Part shown: positions 8,400-18,133 of the stretch, piece by piece | Position numbering within the stretch: position 1 is the stretch's first letter | How the letters are laid out: the number at the start of each line of letters is the position of its first letter | Assembly: GCA_013214355.1 (NCBI GenBank) | Contig: JABSSL010000024.1 | Location: 1 to 64,000, forward strand | Direction of reading: 5' to 3' | DNA length: 64,000 bases | DNA from: Saprospiraceae bacterium | Lineage (GTDB): Bacteria > Bacteroidota > Bacteroidia > Chitinophagales > Saprospiraceae | Translations under genes and position numbers: made by a program | Notes under the pieces: generated by a model | Databases searched by the model: none | What the model was told of the DNA's origin: nothing | The model's input: the letters and a program-made list of their open reading frames with translations, nothing else

Positions 8400-9110
8400 T
8401 TACGAATTCCTGGCGATGCGAAAGCCCAAGTCATCGATTTTATATGCCGTAGGATGGCTTCTTCTACGATTAGTTACCATACATCCACGAGCTTCATCAT
8501 ACCAACCACCCCCACGAATTATTCGATATGAGCCATAGACAGTCGCATCATAAATATCAGCGCACCATTCCCAAACATTTCCGATCATATCAAACAGTCC
8601 CCAGCTATTGGGTAACTTTTGCCCAACCTCATGCGTACTTCCCGCTGCGTTCGCTCTATACCAAGCAATAGCATCCAATTCTCCATAACGGATGCCAGAA
8701 CTTCCCGCACGGCAGGCGTACTCCCATTCTGCTTCGGTCGGTAGTCGATAACCATTAGCCTGATGGTTAAAATAAAAGCCTTCTTCCTCTCCGGCAAATT
8801 GATAGGATGGATTCAGCTCCATTAAAAAAGACAGCTCATTGCAAAATGTCGCAGCATCTTTCCAAGAAATCGTCTCAACAGGGTGCCGGGGTCCTTTGAA
8901 AGTACTCGGTGAGATCCCCATGACTTCCTCAAATAGTTGCTGCGTCACCAGGTATTTACTCAGATGGAAACTAGGCACCTGTGCTATCCAAGACTGTCCT
9001 GTTCGGTCATCCCGCATAGCAAGACGGCCTGCCGGTATTGGCACCAAATCCTCCTCTATTCGTTTTAAGATAATTCGATCGATCCTGTTGGCACGTTCTT
9101 CCAAACTCAT
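8400..9110 (-). CDS. SUMF1/EgtB-type (formylglycine-generating-enzyme-like) domain protein
   Basis: 236 residues and nearly all FGE-sulfatase domain. It shows the ordered motifs of the family: IPAGRLAM, YLVTQQLFEEVM, HPVETISWKDAATFCNEL, YRLPTEAEWEYACRAG, GLFDMIGNVWEWCAD, IIRGGGWYDE and a DDLGFRIAR end. The copper-ligand cysteine pair of true sulfatase-activating enzymes is not evident near the C-terminus, so it is more likely a structural or ligand-binding relative (bacterial SUMF1 proteins also bind sugars or act as diversified adhesins). There is no signal peptide, so it is probably cytoplasmic. No sulfatase gene is nearby. Confidence 0.88.
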   Translation of the reverse strand: MSLEERANRIDRIILKRIEEDLVPIPAGRLAMRDDRTGQSWIAQVPSFHLSKYLVTQQLFEEVMGISPSTFKGPRHPVETISWKDAATFCNELSFLMELNPSYQFAGEEEGFYFNHQANGYRLPTEAEWEYACRAGSSGIRYGELDAIAWYRANAAGSTHEVGQKLPNSWGLFDMIGNVWEWCADIYDATVYGSYRIIRGGGWYDEARGCMVTNRRRSHPTAYKIDDLGFRIARNS

Positions 9111-9396
9111 TCTTTCTTTTAGGGAAAGAACCCTTTTAAGCTCAGCCTAGTTCCGAGACAACGTCCTTTGATCGATGGCATTCAAACGCTAAAGAGGTGA
9201 CGTATAACTTAGATCGTGTTTAAGTTTCGGTCTTTGAGTTGAGAAGGATCAATTTTTTGCTGAAACAAGGCGGCTGAAGTGGATGATAGCCATAGTTATC
9301 AAGCCGATTTAGCCAACGCCGTGTCAGCGAAAAAGGGACATTCGTAGACCGATTACTGAAATTTAAACATGAACTTAAATAAACCTTCCCTAGTCT

Positions 9397-11862
9397 TTAC
9401 TCCTCTTTCAAGCTATCCACCGGATCAGCCGTTGCCACTTGAAAGGATTGTAGCCCCACCGTAAGCCAGGCCAAAGATACAGCCCCCAGCCCAGCAGCGA
9501 TAAACACCCAAATTGGAATACTCATTTGGATGGGAAAGGTTGTAAGCCATTGGGTAATAAAATAGTAAGATAAGGGAGCAGCGATTAGCAAGGCGATGCC
9601 GACTAGAAGCGTAAATTCTTTAGACAATAACTGCACAATCTGAGTTGCTGATGCCCCTAGTACCTTGCGGATACCGATTTCTCTTGCCCGTCTCTCCGTA
9701 TTAAAGGTAGATAGGCCGAAAAGTCCAAGACAAGCAATCAATATAGCGAGTATGGTAAACATACTTAAGGTACGTCCAAGGCGTTGATCCGTTCTGAACA
9801 AGGCGTCGAAATCTTGATCCATGAAAGAATAAACCATAGGATTTCCTGGCTGGTATCTATCCCAAAGGGCCTGTACAGCCGCTAATCCTTCTTCCGCTTT
9901 ACCTGCCGCTAGTCGAATCGAAATATAGTCCCTTTGGTAATCGGGAAAGTAACTTTGAATCGCTAAAGGTTTTATGTCATTATAATAGGATTCGAAGTTG
10001 AAATCCCGAACAATCCCAATGATTTGCAACCTTTCTTCATCAGGAGCACCCTCGTTTTTAATGATGACCTTTCCAACGGGATCTTCCAAGCCTAATACCT
10101 GAACAGCTGCTTCATTCAAAACCAAAGCGGAGGAGTCTGTCCCCATGTTCCGATCAAAGGTTCGCCCTTCTAGCATCTCTAGTCCTAAGGCTTCTTCGTA
10201 GGTATCATCTGCTCTCATCCAAGTAATTCCTTGGCTTTGATTACTGCCTTCTAGGCGGAAATCCCGCATGTCCTGATAAGGTTTAAAAGGCACCCCGGTA
10301 CTAAAGCTCGCCTCCAGCACGCTGGTTTCTGCGACTAGGCTTCCCTTGAAGCTCTCCCACTGTTCCCGTACCTCTTTGTCATTATCGATTACCAGCACAT
10401 TCTCTTTATTGTACCCTTGTTGATTCGTTCTCACATGCGCCATCTGCTTTCCAACCAATAAGGTAGAGATAATCAACCCAATAGAAATGACAAATTGGAA
10501 TACCACCAATGCATTGCGGAACCCTAGCGCCCCACTCTTTCCGATACCTAACTTACCTTTGAAGACTTCTATCGGCTTAAAAGAGGATAAGAAAAAGGCA
10601 GGGTAACTACCGGATAAAAAGCCGACTAGTAGCAACAAGAGGAGGCTTGCTTGCCATAACCAGGGCTGCATAAACCAGTCAGCAGTGATCTCCCTACCGC
10701 TGATCAAGGCAAATGGACCTCTACAAATCTCTACTAAGCCGAATGCAATTACTCCGGCGATCAAACTATAGGCTAAAGATTCCATTAAGAACTGCGATAC
10801 CAAGTATCCTCTAGCGGCCCCCAATGTCTTACGTATTCCTACCTCTTTGGCTCTTTTGGAAGACTGAGCAGTAGAAAGATTCATAAAATTGATACAAGCC
10901 AACAACAGGATCAGCCAAGCTACGGTAGACAATATTCCAACCACGGTAGCATTGCCGTTGGCTTGATGTTCTCGAAGATAGTTGGAGCCTAAATGGATAC
11001 TAGATAGCGGCTGTAAGCGGTATTCAAAGAGGGACTCTTCAGGCAATCGTCCAATTTCACCCGTTTGCATAAAGGCCCGGCCTTGTGTGTTAGCAATGCC
11101 GTTGAGTTTATCCTGTAGGTTGGCCAAACTAGCCTCACTACTTACCGCCTGCTTATTGACCTTGGCATAGGTATGCATCACATTCCAAGCCCAGTTCTTT
11201 TGCTCAATGATGCCTTTATATCCAAAGTTGGCATTCACCAACATATCGAAGTCAACATGGGAGTTTGCAGGGGGATCAACTACTGCCGTCACTTTTCTCG
11301 CCGTTCGATTTCCTCCAAATAAGATAGTCCGACCGATTACTTCTTGGTTTTCTACTGCTTCCTTTCCAAAATACCGCGCCGCAGTTGACTTCGTCAATAC
11401 CAAACTTTCCAACTCCTCTAATGCAGTGGATTTATCTCCATGGATGAGATTAAAATCCATCACCTGGAGGAGATTAGGGTCAGCAATATAGATCTTGGTT
11501 TCCCGAAAAAACACCTCTTTCCCGTTGGTCTCTTCCTTCGGTAAACGCATCGTAGAATCGTTCCACTTGAACATTCGAGCGACATGTTGTACTTCAGGTA
11601 TCTCTGCCTGGATAGCATTCCGCAAAGGCGGAGGGGTTGTGGCATAAATGTCCGATTGCGGATCATCTCCCCAATGTGTAGTGATCCGGAAGATCTGTTC
11701 GTGATCGGTATGAAACTGATCGTGAGTACGTTCTTGATGAATGTATTGCCACAACAGCAAACTAACAGCAATTCCCAGGGATAGTCCAGAAATATTGATT
11801 AGCGAGAAGACTTTATTCTTAAATAGGCGACGAAGCGCCATGTTGAGGTGATTCTGAAACAT
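9397..11862 (-). CDS. MacB/FtsX-type ABC transporter permease
   Basis: 821 residues with the double-unit architecture. An N-terminal transmembrane helix (about 19-40) is followed by a periplasmic MacB core domain, a first FtsX block from about residue 300 (RAKEVGIRKTLGAARGYLV), then a second helix and periplasmic domain, and a C-terminal FtsX block (RAREIGIRKVLGAS) ending in the family tail DPVDSLKEE. Such permeases work with a separate ATPase to couple ATP hydrolysis to periplasmic events such as lipoprotein or peptide extrusion or signalling. No ATPase is adjacent. The cargo is unknown. It lies 123 bases from the convergently independent WYL regulator gene on the same strand. Confidence 0.93.
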   Translation of the reverse strand: MFQNHLNMALRRLFKNKVFSLINISGLSLGIAVSLLLWQYIHQERTHDQFHTDHEQIFRITTHWGDDPQSDIYATTPPPLRNAIQAEIPEVQHVARMFKWNDSTMRLPKEETNGKEVFFRETKIYIADPNLLQVMDFNLIHGDKSTALEELESLVLTKSTAARYFGKEAVENQEVIGRTILFGGNRTARKVTAVVDPPANSHVDFDMLVNANFGYKGIIEQKNWAWNVMHTYAKVNKQAVSSEASLANLQDKLNGIANTQGRAFMQTGEIGRLPEESLFEYRLQPLSSIHLGSNYLREHQANGNATVVGILSTVAWLILLLACINFMNLSTAQSSKRAKEVGIRKTLGAARGYLVSQFLMESLAYSLIAGVIAFGLVEICRGPFALISGREITADWFMQPWLWQASLLLLLLVGFLSGSYPAFFLSSFKPIEVFKGKLGIGKSGALGFRNALVVFQFVISIGLIISTLLVGKQMAHVRTNQQGYNKENVLVIDNDKEVREQWESFKGSLVAETSVLEASFSTGVPFKPYQDMRDFRLEGSNQSQGITWMRADDTYEEALGLEMLEGRTFDRNMGTDSSALVLNEAAVQVLGLEDPVGKVIIKNEGAPDEERLQIIGIVRDFNFESYYNDIKPLAIQSYFPDYQRDYISIRLAAGKAEEGLAAVQALWDRYQPGNPMVYSFMDQDFDALFRTDQRLGRTLSMFTILAILIACLGLFGLSTFNTERRAREIGIRKVLGASATQIVQLLSKEFTLLVGIALLIAAPLSYYFITQWLTTFPIQMSIPIWVFIAAGLGAVSLAWLTVGLQSFQVATADPVDSLKEE

Positions 11863-11985
11863 AATTGCGATTTACTTGCGCTCATAATTCCAAAAAATAT
11901 GCCACGGATACAACTTTCTCACAATCAAGCCACTGACTGGTATCTTCTCGTACAAACTTGTGCGTTGCTGAACAAATAGTGTTCA

Positions 11986-13026
11986 TTATTGAACACCCTC
12001 ATTCACCGAATCATCCGCCTCATAGTTCTCATAGGCGCGCTTGAGTCTAGCCTGCACTCGCTTCCGAAGTCTTGGCGGCGATAGCACCTCTATCGCATCT
12101 CCAAAACCTAGAATGAGGCGTTCCAGCTCTAGGTTCAAATGCAGATGTAGTTCGATCCGAATACTATGGTCCGGGTAACGCTCCAGCAATTGTTGAGAAT
12201 GGTGAAAAGGTTTGGTGAGTACATAGGGTGCATTATGTGGATCTACCCAAAGCTCAATTTTCTTAAGCTGTTTGTCCGTAAGTACTGTTACACCATAAGT
12301 GTGACGATAGAAGGCATCTGCATCAAATTCTTCTTTTCGATAGGTCTCTGCGAAGGCAGGTTTTATGTCGATGATCCGATCCAGGGCTAAAGTCATGACT
12401 CTAGTTTCATGATCTCGCTTACCAATCACAAACCATCGATTGTTGAACTCCTTCAGGATGTAGGCGTGAAAGAAGAAATCTTGGGGCTCCCGAGCACTGA
12501 AAGATTGGTAAGCGATCGTAAGTACGATTTGCTTCAAGATGGCTTGGTAAAGGGTATCCAAATGCTCCAAGCCTTTGAGGTATTCATTTTTATCTATGTG
12601 GATGATAGGTGACTGCTGGTTTTTCTCCCGGTACACTTTATCTTCCAATTTCTGGATCACTCCGTTCAACTCATTAAAAAGGGAGAAATCTTTGAATTGT
12701 TTGAGCATTTCGACGGATTCCGTTAGTACATCCATATCTATACCGGTGAGTGGAATATCGGTGATACTAAAGTCTTCTTCTTCGTAGCGATAGTACTTGC
12801 GCTCGTAGACTTCAATGGGAGCATTATAGCCTAACTTATCACTACGCATCATTTGGATATCCAATTGGACGGTACGTTTACTTACCTTCATTTCCTTCCC
12901 TTCATATTCATACAGTGCCGCTGAGCAAGCGGTGATTAGATCATTCAAAGTCCAGCGACGCTGGCGGTTCTGCAAGCATTTGTCTATGGTTCGGTAGCGA
13001 ATAAGGGCATTTTTATTGAGCGCCAT
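11986..13026 (-). CDS. WYL-domain transcriptional regulator of the RNA-repair locus
   Basis: 346 residues. The N-terminal ~70 residues form a winged helix of the DeoR/HTH_11 kind (TLNDLITACS, VSKRTVQLDIQMMRSD). The middle has the WYL Sm-like fold (about 165-235; IVLTIAYQSFSAREPQDFFFHAYIL, NNRWFVIGKRD), and the C-terminus is a WCX-like region. WYL domains sense ligands, plausibly nucleic acids or nucleotides, in stress and defence regulators. The gene is divergent from rtcB across 231 bases that hold a perfect 32-bp palindrome. It therefore probably controls the RNA-repair operon and itself, taking the place of the sigma-54 activator RtcR of proteobacterial rtc operons. Confidence 0.9.
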   Translation of the reverse strand: MALNKNALIRYRTIDKCLQNRQRRWTLNDLITACSAALYEYEGKEMKVSKRTVQLDIQMMRSDKLGYNAPIEVYERKYYRYEEEDFSITDIPLTGIDMDVLTESVEMLKQFKDFSLFNELNGVIQKLEDKVYREKNQQSPIIHIDKNEYLKGLEHLDTLYQAILKQIVLTIAYQSFSAREPQDFFFHAYILKEFNNRWFVIGKRDHETRVMTLALDRIIDIKPAFAETYRKEEFDADAFYRHTYGVTVLTDKQLKKIELWVDPHNAPYVLTKPFHHSQQLLERYPDHSIRIELHLHLNLELERLILGFGDAIEVLSPPRLRKRVQARLKRAYENYEADDSVNEGVQ

Positions 13027-13053
13027 GATAGCAAAAATTTGTTTTTTGACTGA

Positions 13054-13061
13054 GGGTGAGT
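13054..13061. promoter_or_regulatory. extra GGGTGAGT half-site before the WYL gene
   Basis: GGGTGAGT lies 28 bases upstream of the WYL start codon. It is identical to the central half of the 32-bp palindrome at 13146-13177. A third half-site close to the regulator's own start suggests autoregulation. Eight bases can match by chance, so this is a suggestion only. Confidence 0.35.
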
Positions 13062-13145
13062 GTTTGTGGATTGAATTCTTTTAAATATTTGACTTACAAT
13101 ATTTTACACATAATAAATTATAAATCCACCTGAAATCCCTCCGAT

Positions 13146-13177
13146 CACCCAGCGGGTGAGTACTCACCCGCTGGGTG
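13146..13177. promoter_or_regulatory. perfect 32-bp palindrome in the WYL/rtcB divergent promoter region
   Basis: Every base pairs with its partner across the centre (between 13161 and 13162), giving 16-base arms with no spacer. The core reads GGGTGAGT/ACTCACCC. Each arm is itself a small inverted repeat, CACCC-AGC-GGGTG and its mirror. It is GC-rich in an otherwise AT-rich spacer. The likely role is an operator for the WYL regulator. A cruciform or a bidirectional terminator is less likely, because it sits between two divergent starts. Confidence 0.7.
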
Positions 13178-13200
13178 TTTAAATTTATGATTATTTTTTT

Positions 13201-13223
13201 ACTACGCAAAAAGATTGCGCAGT
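13201..13223. promoter_or_regulatory. second inverted repeat upstream of rtcB
   Basis: ACTACGCAA (13201-13209) and TTGCGCAGT (13215-13223) are complementary at 8 of 9 positions, with a 5-base spacer. TAGGTTTG at 13231-13238 matches the Bacteroidota -7 element TAnnTTTG, and the rtcB ATG follows 20 bases later. No clear -33 TTTG element is seen. The inverted repeat would overlap the polymerase -33 region, as a repressor or activator site would. Confidence 0.45.
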
Positions 13224-13233
13224 AACGCCCTAG

Positions 13234-14652
<1,419 letters not shown>

Positions 14653-14795
14653 TTAGGGTTTTACTTTGTATCGATAGAAAAATGGCTTTACATATTGATT
14701 GCCAACTTCTGGGGTTTGCGGGTTTCTTCATCAAAGAGGGTGGAACTCGAGAAGCTCCAGAAGTAGCGATCCTTTAACCCCAAAAGACCAACCCC
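14653..14795 (+). other. foldable intergenic segment after rtcB, possible structured RNA
   Basis: CTTCTGGGGTT (14706-14716) can pair either with CCAGAAG (14757-14763) or with AACCCCAAAAG (14776-14786), where 10 of 11 positions fit. A small hairpin, GGAACT-CGAGA-AGCTCC with one mismatch, lies at 14742-14758. Ro60/Rsr proteins elsewhere bind Y RNAs encoded beside their genes, and this gap lies upstream of a Ro60-like gene. No tRNA-like cloverleaf or classic Y-RNA stem could be drawn, so an RNA gene is only a possibility. It could equally be a leader that controls the next gene. Confidence 0.3.
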
Positions 14796-15458
14796 ATGGA
14801 AACCATCATTTCTAATTCCTACACGCATTTTCTAAAATTTCTGTTTGAACACCAAGCGTCTACCGAAGACTGGCGTTTCGAGCTATATCTTGAAGAGCCA
14901 CAAATCTCAAAGCGAGAACTAGTTACCTATCTGATTCAACTATTTGAAAACTACGAAAGAGATGTGGCTCATTACTCCGATTGGCAGATTGCCAAAGGAA
15001 TAGAATACATTTTCAACAATACGTTTTCGGACTGGGTATTCGCTTTAAGAGAAGGGCCAGCCCCTTTGGAAGATCGGTTACTGGCTATCCAAGGATTAAA
15101 AACCATCTTTTCCCAGTGCTTTGAAAAACGATGTGTCCCCTGTCTTGGGCATTATAGTGAAGAAGGAAACCCATTGAACTACATCTGTTATATGTTGTGG
15201 GATGTTTCTCCGCTGGCCTATGGTGAGGGGCTTAAAGACAAAGAAGCCATTTATCAAACCATTGCTGAGGTGATGGAATACTCGCTACAATTGAACAACA
15301 AGGCTTGTGTGGAAAGCGGGCTTCATGGACTTGGGCATTTGGTAATGTTTTACCCGAAGGCTTCGAGGATAATCGAACGAAACCTAAGAAGATTTAGAAG
15401 CATTGATCCGAGATTAAGGACTTACGCGCAAAGTGCGATGAAGGGGTATATTCTGTAA
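14796..15458 (+). CDS. uncharacterised helical protein of the RNA-repair operon
   Basis: 220 residues with no signal peptide or membrane helix. The pattern of amphipathic helices suggests a HEAT-like or armadillo-like solenoid. Cys/His residues are clustered: C108, C113, C116 and H119 (CFEKRCVPCLGH), C131, then C171, H177 and H181 (CVESGLHGLGH). They might bind a metal. The family is not recognised. It sits between rtcB and the DUF2828 gene with short gaps (143 and 28 bases), so a role in recognising damaged RNA or regulating the ligase is inferred from context only. Confidence 0.8.
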   Translation: METIISNSYTHFLKFLFEHQASTEDWRFELYLEEPQISKRELVTYLIQLFENYERDVAHYSDWQIAKGIEYIFNNTFSDWVFALREGPAPLEDRLLAIQGLKTIFSQCFEKRCVPCLGHYSEEGNPLNYICYMLWDVSPLAYGEGLKDKEAIYQTIAEVMEYSLQLNNKACVESGLHGLGHLVMFYPKASRIIERNLRRFRSIDPRLRTYAQSAMKGYIL

Positions 15459-15486
15459 TCTTCTAAACCCTAAAAAAGCTAAAATC

Positions 15487-17058
15487 ATGTCAAATAAATT
15501 CTTGAAGAATATATATCAATACGACACAAGTACCGAAAATGGTGCCTTGTCACATTCCACCACCGGTAATGTTCTATTGGACTATTTCTCCAAATGTGGA
15601 ACCTACCGCGATCGTACGCTGGAAGAGGTTTTTGCCACCATGGGAAACCTTTGGTATGAATCTCCCATTCTAGCCTTGAAGTTGGTCTTCTACAATCGCT
15701 TGATCACTCGACAAGCCAAAGGCTTCTTGGAAAGCGATCAGGTACAGAAAGGCCAAGGGAATCGTAGAGAATTTCGTCAGTCCATTATCTGGTTGGCTAA
15801 GTATCAGCCAGAAAGTCTGTACAAGAACCTTTGGTTAATTCCTGTGGTAGGAACGTGGAAAGACCTATGGCATGAGGACCTGATTGACTACCTCGATCAG
15901 GATCAAGTTTTTGGCTTGATTTCCAAAGGCATGGCCGAGGAGTATAATCGTGCGCTATTGGCCAAGTACCTCCCAAGGATACGTTCGAAAGCCAATATCC
16001 GCCATGACCGCCATGTGAGATTGAATCGCTTTGCCTTAGATTTGATGAAATACTTGAAATGGTCTCCAAAGGAATACCGTCAATTCAAATCTAGTGGGAA
16101 GGCGCATACTTTCCAGCAGTTGGCTAGCCAACAACGCTTCGATGACATTCGCTTCCAGGAAATACCTGGAAAAGCGCTATTCCAATGGGTTAATCAGCGA
16201 GGAACGGATGGAAAGACAGTGCTGGAAAGACAGCAAATGGAGAGCCGATATTTAGATTGGATCAAAACACAACCGACGGCCAAGTTTACCGGCTACGTCT
16301 ATGAATTAATGAAGGTGGTTCGTAAGGACCTTTCCCGTGTGCAAGCGTACACGGTGAACAAGCAGTTTGAGCATTTGCTTTCCTTGGCGCGCCGTGATGG
16401 CAAGGTCCAAGAAAATGTTTGGTGCGCTTTAGATACCTCTGGTTCCATGCAGTGCGGGGTGGCCGATACCACGGCTTATGATATTTGCATCAGCCTTGGT
16501 GTTTATTTCTCCAGCCTCAACGAAGGTGCCTTTCAGGATCATGTGATTATGTTTGATCAAAAATCACGTGCACTGAAATTAAGTGGTGCCTTTGTGGATA
16601 AGGTGCGACAAATCACCAGTTCAAATGTGGCTTGGGGTAATACGAATTTCCAATCCGTGATCGATGAAATCGTGCGTATCAGAAATCGACGCCCTACTGT
16701 CCCGATTGAGGATTTCCCTACAACATTACTCGTCGTATCGGATATGCAATTTGATCCAGCAGGTTCCAATACAAAAACCAACTACGAAGTAGCTATGCAA
16801 AAACTAGCAGCAGTTGGTCTACCAAAAATGAGAATCGTTTGGTGGTGGGTGACGGGAAGAGGAGGCGATTTCCCGAATCAACTGGATGATGAAGGCGTAA
16901 TCCTGATTGGCGGATTTGATGGAGCAATTCTATCTCTGCTTTTAGGTAAAGAAAGACCTTCCGAAAAAGGAACTAACGTACAGGCGATTCGGTTAACACC
17001 TTACGAAGCCATGTTGGCTGCCTTAGAACAAGAAATACTGGATAAAATATCCGTGTAG
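15487..17058 (+). CDS. DUF2828-like protein with vWA domain (Ro60/TROVE-related)
   Basis: 523 residues. The N-terminal ~300 residues are helical and resemble the RNA-binding ring of TROVE/Ro60 proteins (SPILALKLVFYNRLITRQAKG, LIPVVGTWKDLWHEDL). From about residue 308 a von Willebrand A domain follows, with the MIDAS D316-T-S-G-S320 (CALDTSGSMQ) and later TTLLVVSDMQFD. Ro60/Rsr proteins hold misfolded or Y RNAs and work with exonucleases, and in bacteria they are often encoded next to rtcB. It is the last gene of the rtcB operon. The TROVE relation is by architecture and motif only. Confidence 0.85.
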   Translation: MSNKFLKNIYQYDTSTENGALSHSTTGNVLLDYFSKCGTYRDRTLEEVFATMGNLWYESPILALKLVFYNRLITRQAKGFLESDQVQKGQGNRREFRQSIIWLAKYQPESLYKNLWLIPVVGTWKDLWHEDLIDYLDQDQVFGLISKGMAEEYNRALLAKYLPRIRSKANIRHDRHVRLNRFALDLMKYLKWSPKEYRQFKSSGKAHTFQQLASQQRFDDIRFQEIPGKALFQWVNQRGTDGKTVLERQQMESRYLDWIKTQPTAKFTGYVYELMKVVRKDLSRVQAYTVNKQFEHLLSLARRDGKVQENVWCALDTSGSMQCGVADTTAYDICISLGVYFSSLNEGAFQDHVIMFDQKSRALKLSGAFVDKVRQITSSNVAWGNTNFQSVIDEIVRIRNRRPTVPIEDFPTTLLVVSDMQFDPAGSNTKTNYEVAMQKLAAVGLPKMRIVWWWVTGRGGDFPNQLDDEGVILIGGFDGAILSLLLGKERPSEKGTNVQAIRLTPYEAMLAALEQEILDKISV

Positions 17059-17063
17059 GAAAT

Positions 17064-17231
17064 GAGTCGAAAGATCACATCAGCAATTTAAACCCAACTC
17101 CAAACTGGCTTAGTGGCGTGACATAAAACGCCACGAAGTGATCTGTGACTCCTAAAAAAGAGCCGAAAGAAGACCTCAGCAATTTCAACCCATTTACGGT
17201 AAAATGACATGGTTTTCTGTGGCTCTTTTCT
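17064..17231 (+). terminator. duplicated element and terminator-like stem after the RNA-repair operon
   Basis: Two 33-base direct repeats (17064-17096 and 17160-17192; 28 of 33 identical) flank a perfect 6-bp hairpin GTGGCG/CGCCAC at 17113-17134. The second repeat lies inside a larger inverted repeat, AAAAAAGAGCC (17154-17164) with GGCTCTTTTCT (17221-17231), followed by TTTTT. This is consistent with transcription ending after the DUF2828 gene. The duplication is not explained by a simple terminator. Confidence 0.5.
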
Positions 17232-17401
17232 TTTTTAGTTTCAATGAATTTGAATAAGGGTTGTTCTTTGCCAAGTATGTCTTTTGAAGCCTCTTACGAA
17301 AAGAAGAAATCTAACCATAGTTATTAGTAACTCACTGTTTTTCAAATATCTAACCTAAGTTATTCTCTTTCAAAACCTTACCTCCATCAGACTCCTCATT
17401 C

Positions 17402-17493
17402 TGCCTTCGGCGACATACTTTTTGGCATTGCCCCAAAAAGTATGCAAAAAACGCTAGGCAAAACGAAACTCATCCTTCGAACAATGTTTTGCC
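17402..17493. repeat. dispersed structured repeat, copy 1
   Basis: A perfect 12-bp hairpin (CATACTTTTTGG 17414-17425 with its complement at 17433-17444) is followed by a core that is shared with a second copy at 45847-45991. The shared words are TGCCTTCGGCGAC (12/13), a 21-mer at 17450-17470 (20/21) and the 19-mer at 17475-17493 (identical). Inside the core, GGCAAAAC (17457-17464) pairs with GTTTTGCC (17486-17493). The rest of the 17059-17616 gap holds no supported gene. Confidence 0.7.
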
Positions 17494-17616
17494 AGACCGC
17501 CCGCTTAGAAGCGATTCTAGTCTCTGTTGAAATCACTATTACGATAGAATTGACATGTAGTTCTATATCTTCATTCTTAGCTTCGAAGCGAAGCTCTCCT
17601 CTAAACTGTCTCGGAG

Positions 17617-18075
17617 TTATCCTTCCTCAATATTTTTCTTTAGCTTCCTTAGGATATCGACGGCTTGCTGCTGTACAATGCCCCGGACGATTGGTGCGCC
17701 AAGGCGATAAATGCCTTTTAAGGTAAAGGAGAGTTGGAGCTTTACGATGGTTTCGCCATTGTCGTCGGAGAGTTTCATCTCGGCGGCGATAGGGAAAATA
17801 CTTTTGATCGTTTTCACCTTAACCTTTCGGTCTTGCTCCCATTCGATGACTTGGTAGGTAGTCTGAAGATCCCTACCAGCAATCGTAGCTACTTCAGTGT
17901 ATCGAGATCCCAGACGTATGGGAGGTGGGTCCAGCAAGATGACTTCATCAAGCATAGGTATGTACTCGGTACGTTTTTCAACCTGGTTGAGATAAGTAAA
18001 AACCCGATTTCTATCAGCCTTGATGGCAATGCGCTCCTGTAAGTCCAAACGGAAAGTTTTATGGTGCAAATACAA
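17617..18075 (-). CDS. SRPBCC/START-like lipid-binding family protein
   Basis: 152 residues with the SRPBCC pattern: an N-terminal strand and helix pair (ERIAIKADRNRVFTYLNQVEKRTEYIPM), central beta strands (LGSRYTEVATIAGRDLQTTYQVIEWEQDRKVKV) and a long C-terminal helix (IVRGIVQQQAVDILRKLKKNIEEG). The fold makes a hydrophobic cavity used for polyketide or steroid-type ligands or as a chaperone-like binder. No ligand can be named. It is cytoplasmic and shares the strand of the TlpA-like gene, which lies 58 bases upstream. Confidence 0.85.
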   Translation of the reverse strand: MYLHHKTFRLDLQERIAIKADRNRVFTYLNQVEKRTEYIPMLDEVILLDPPPIRLGSRYTEVATIAGRDLQTTYQVIEWEQDRKVKVKTIKSIFPIAAEMKLSDDNGETIVKLQLSFTLKGIYRLGAPIVRGIVQQQAVDILRKLKKNIEEG

Positions 18076-18133
18076 TCTTTAATCACTACTATGCATAAGT
18101 AACAGTGAGGCAGCCAACTTGTTCGTCAATGAC

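Noticed and set aside
8400-9110. Active sulfatase-modifying enzyme
   Set aside because: The SUMF1 fold is clear but the C-terminal catalytic cysteine pair is not evident and no sulfatase gene is nearby.
17442-17726. Plus-strand open frame over the dispersed repeat
   Set aside because: It begins inside the structured repeat and runs antisense through the SRPBCC gene; such frames are artefacts of this repeat type.
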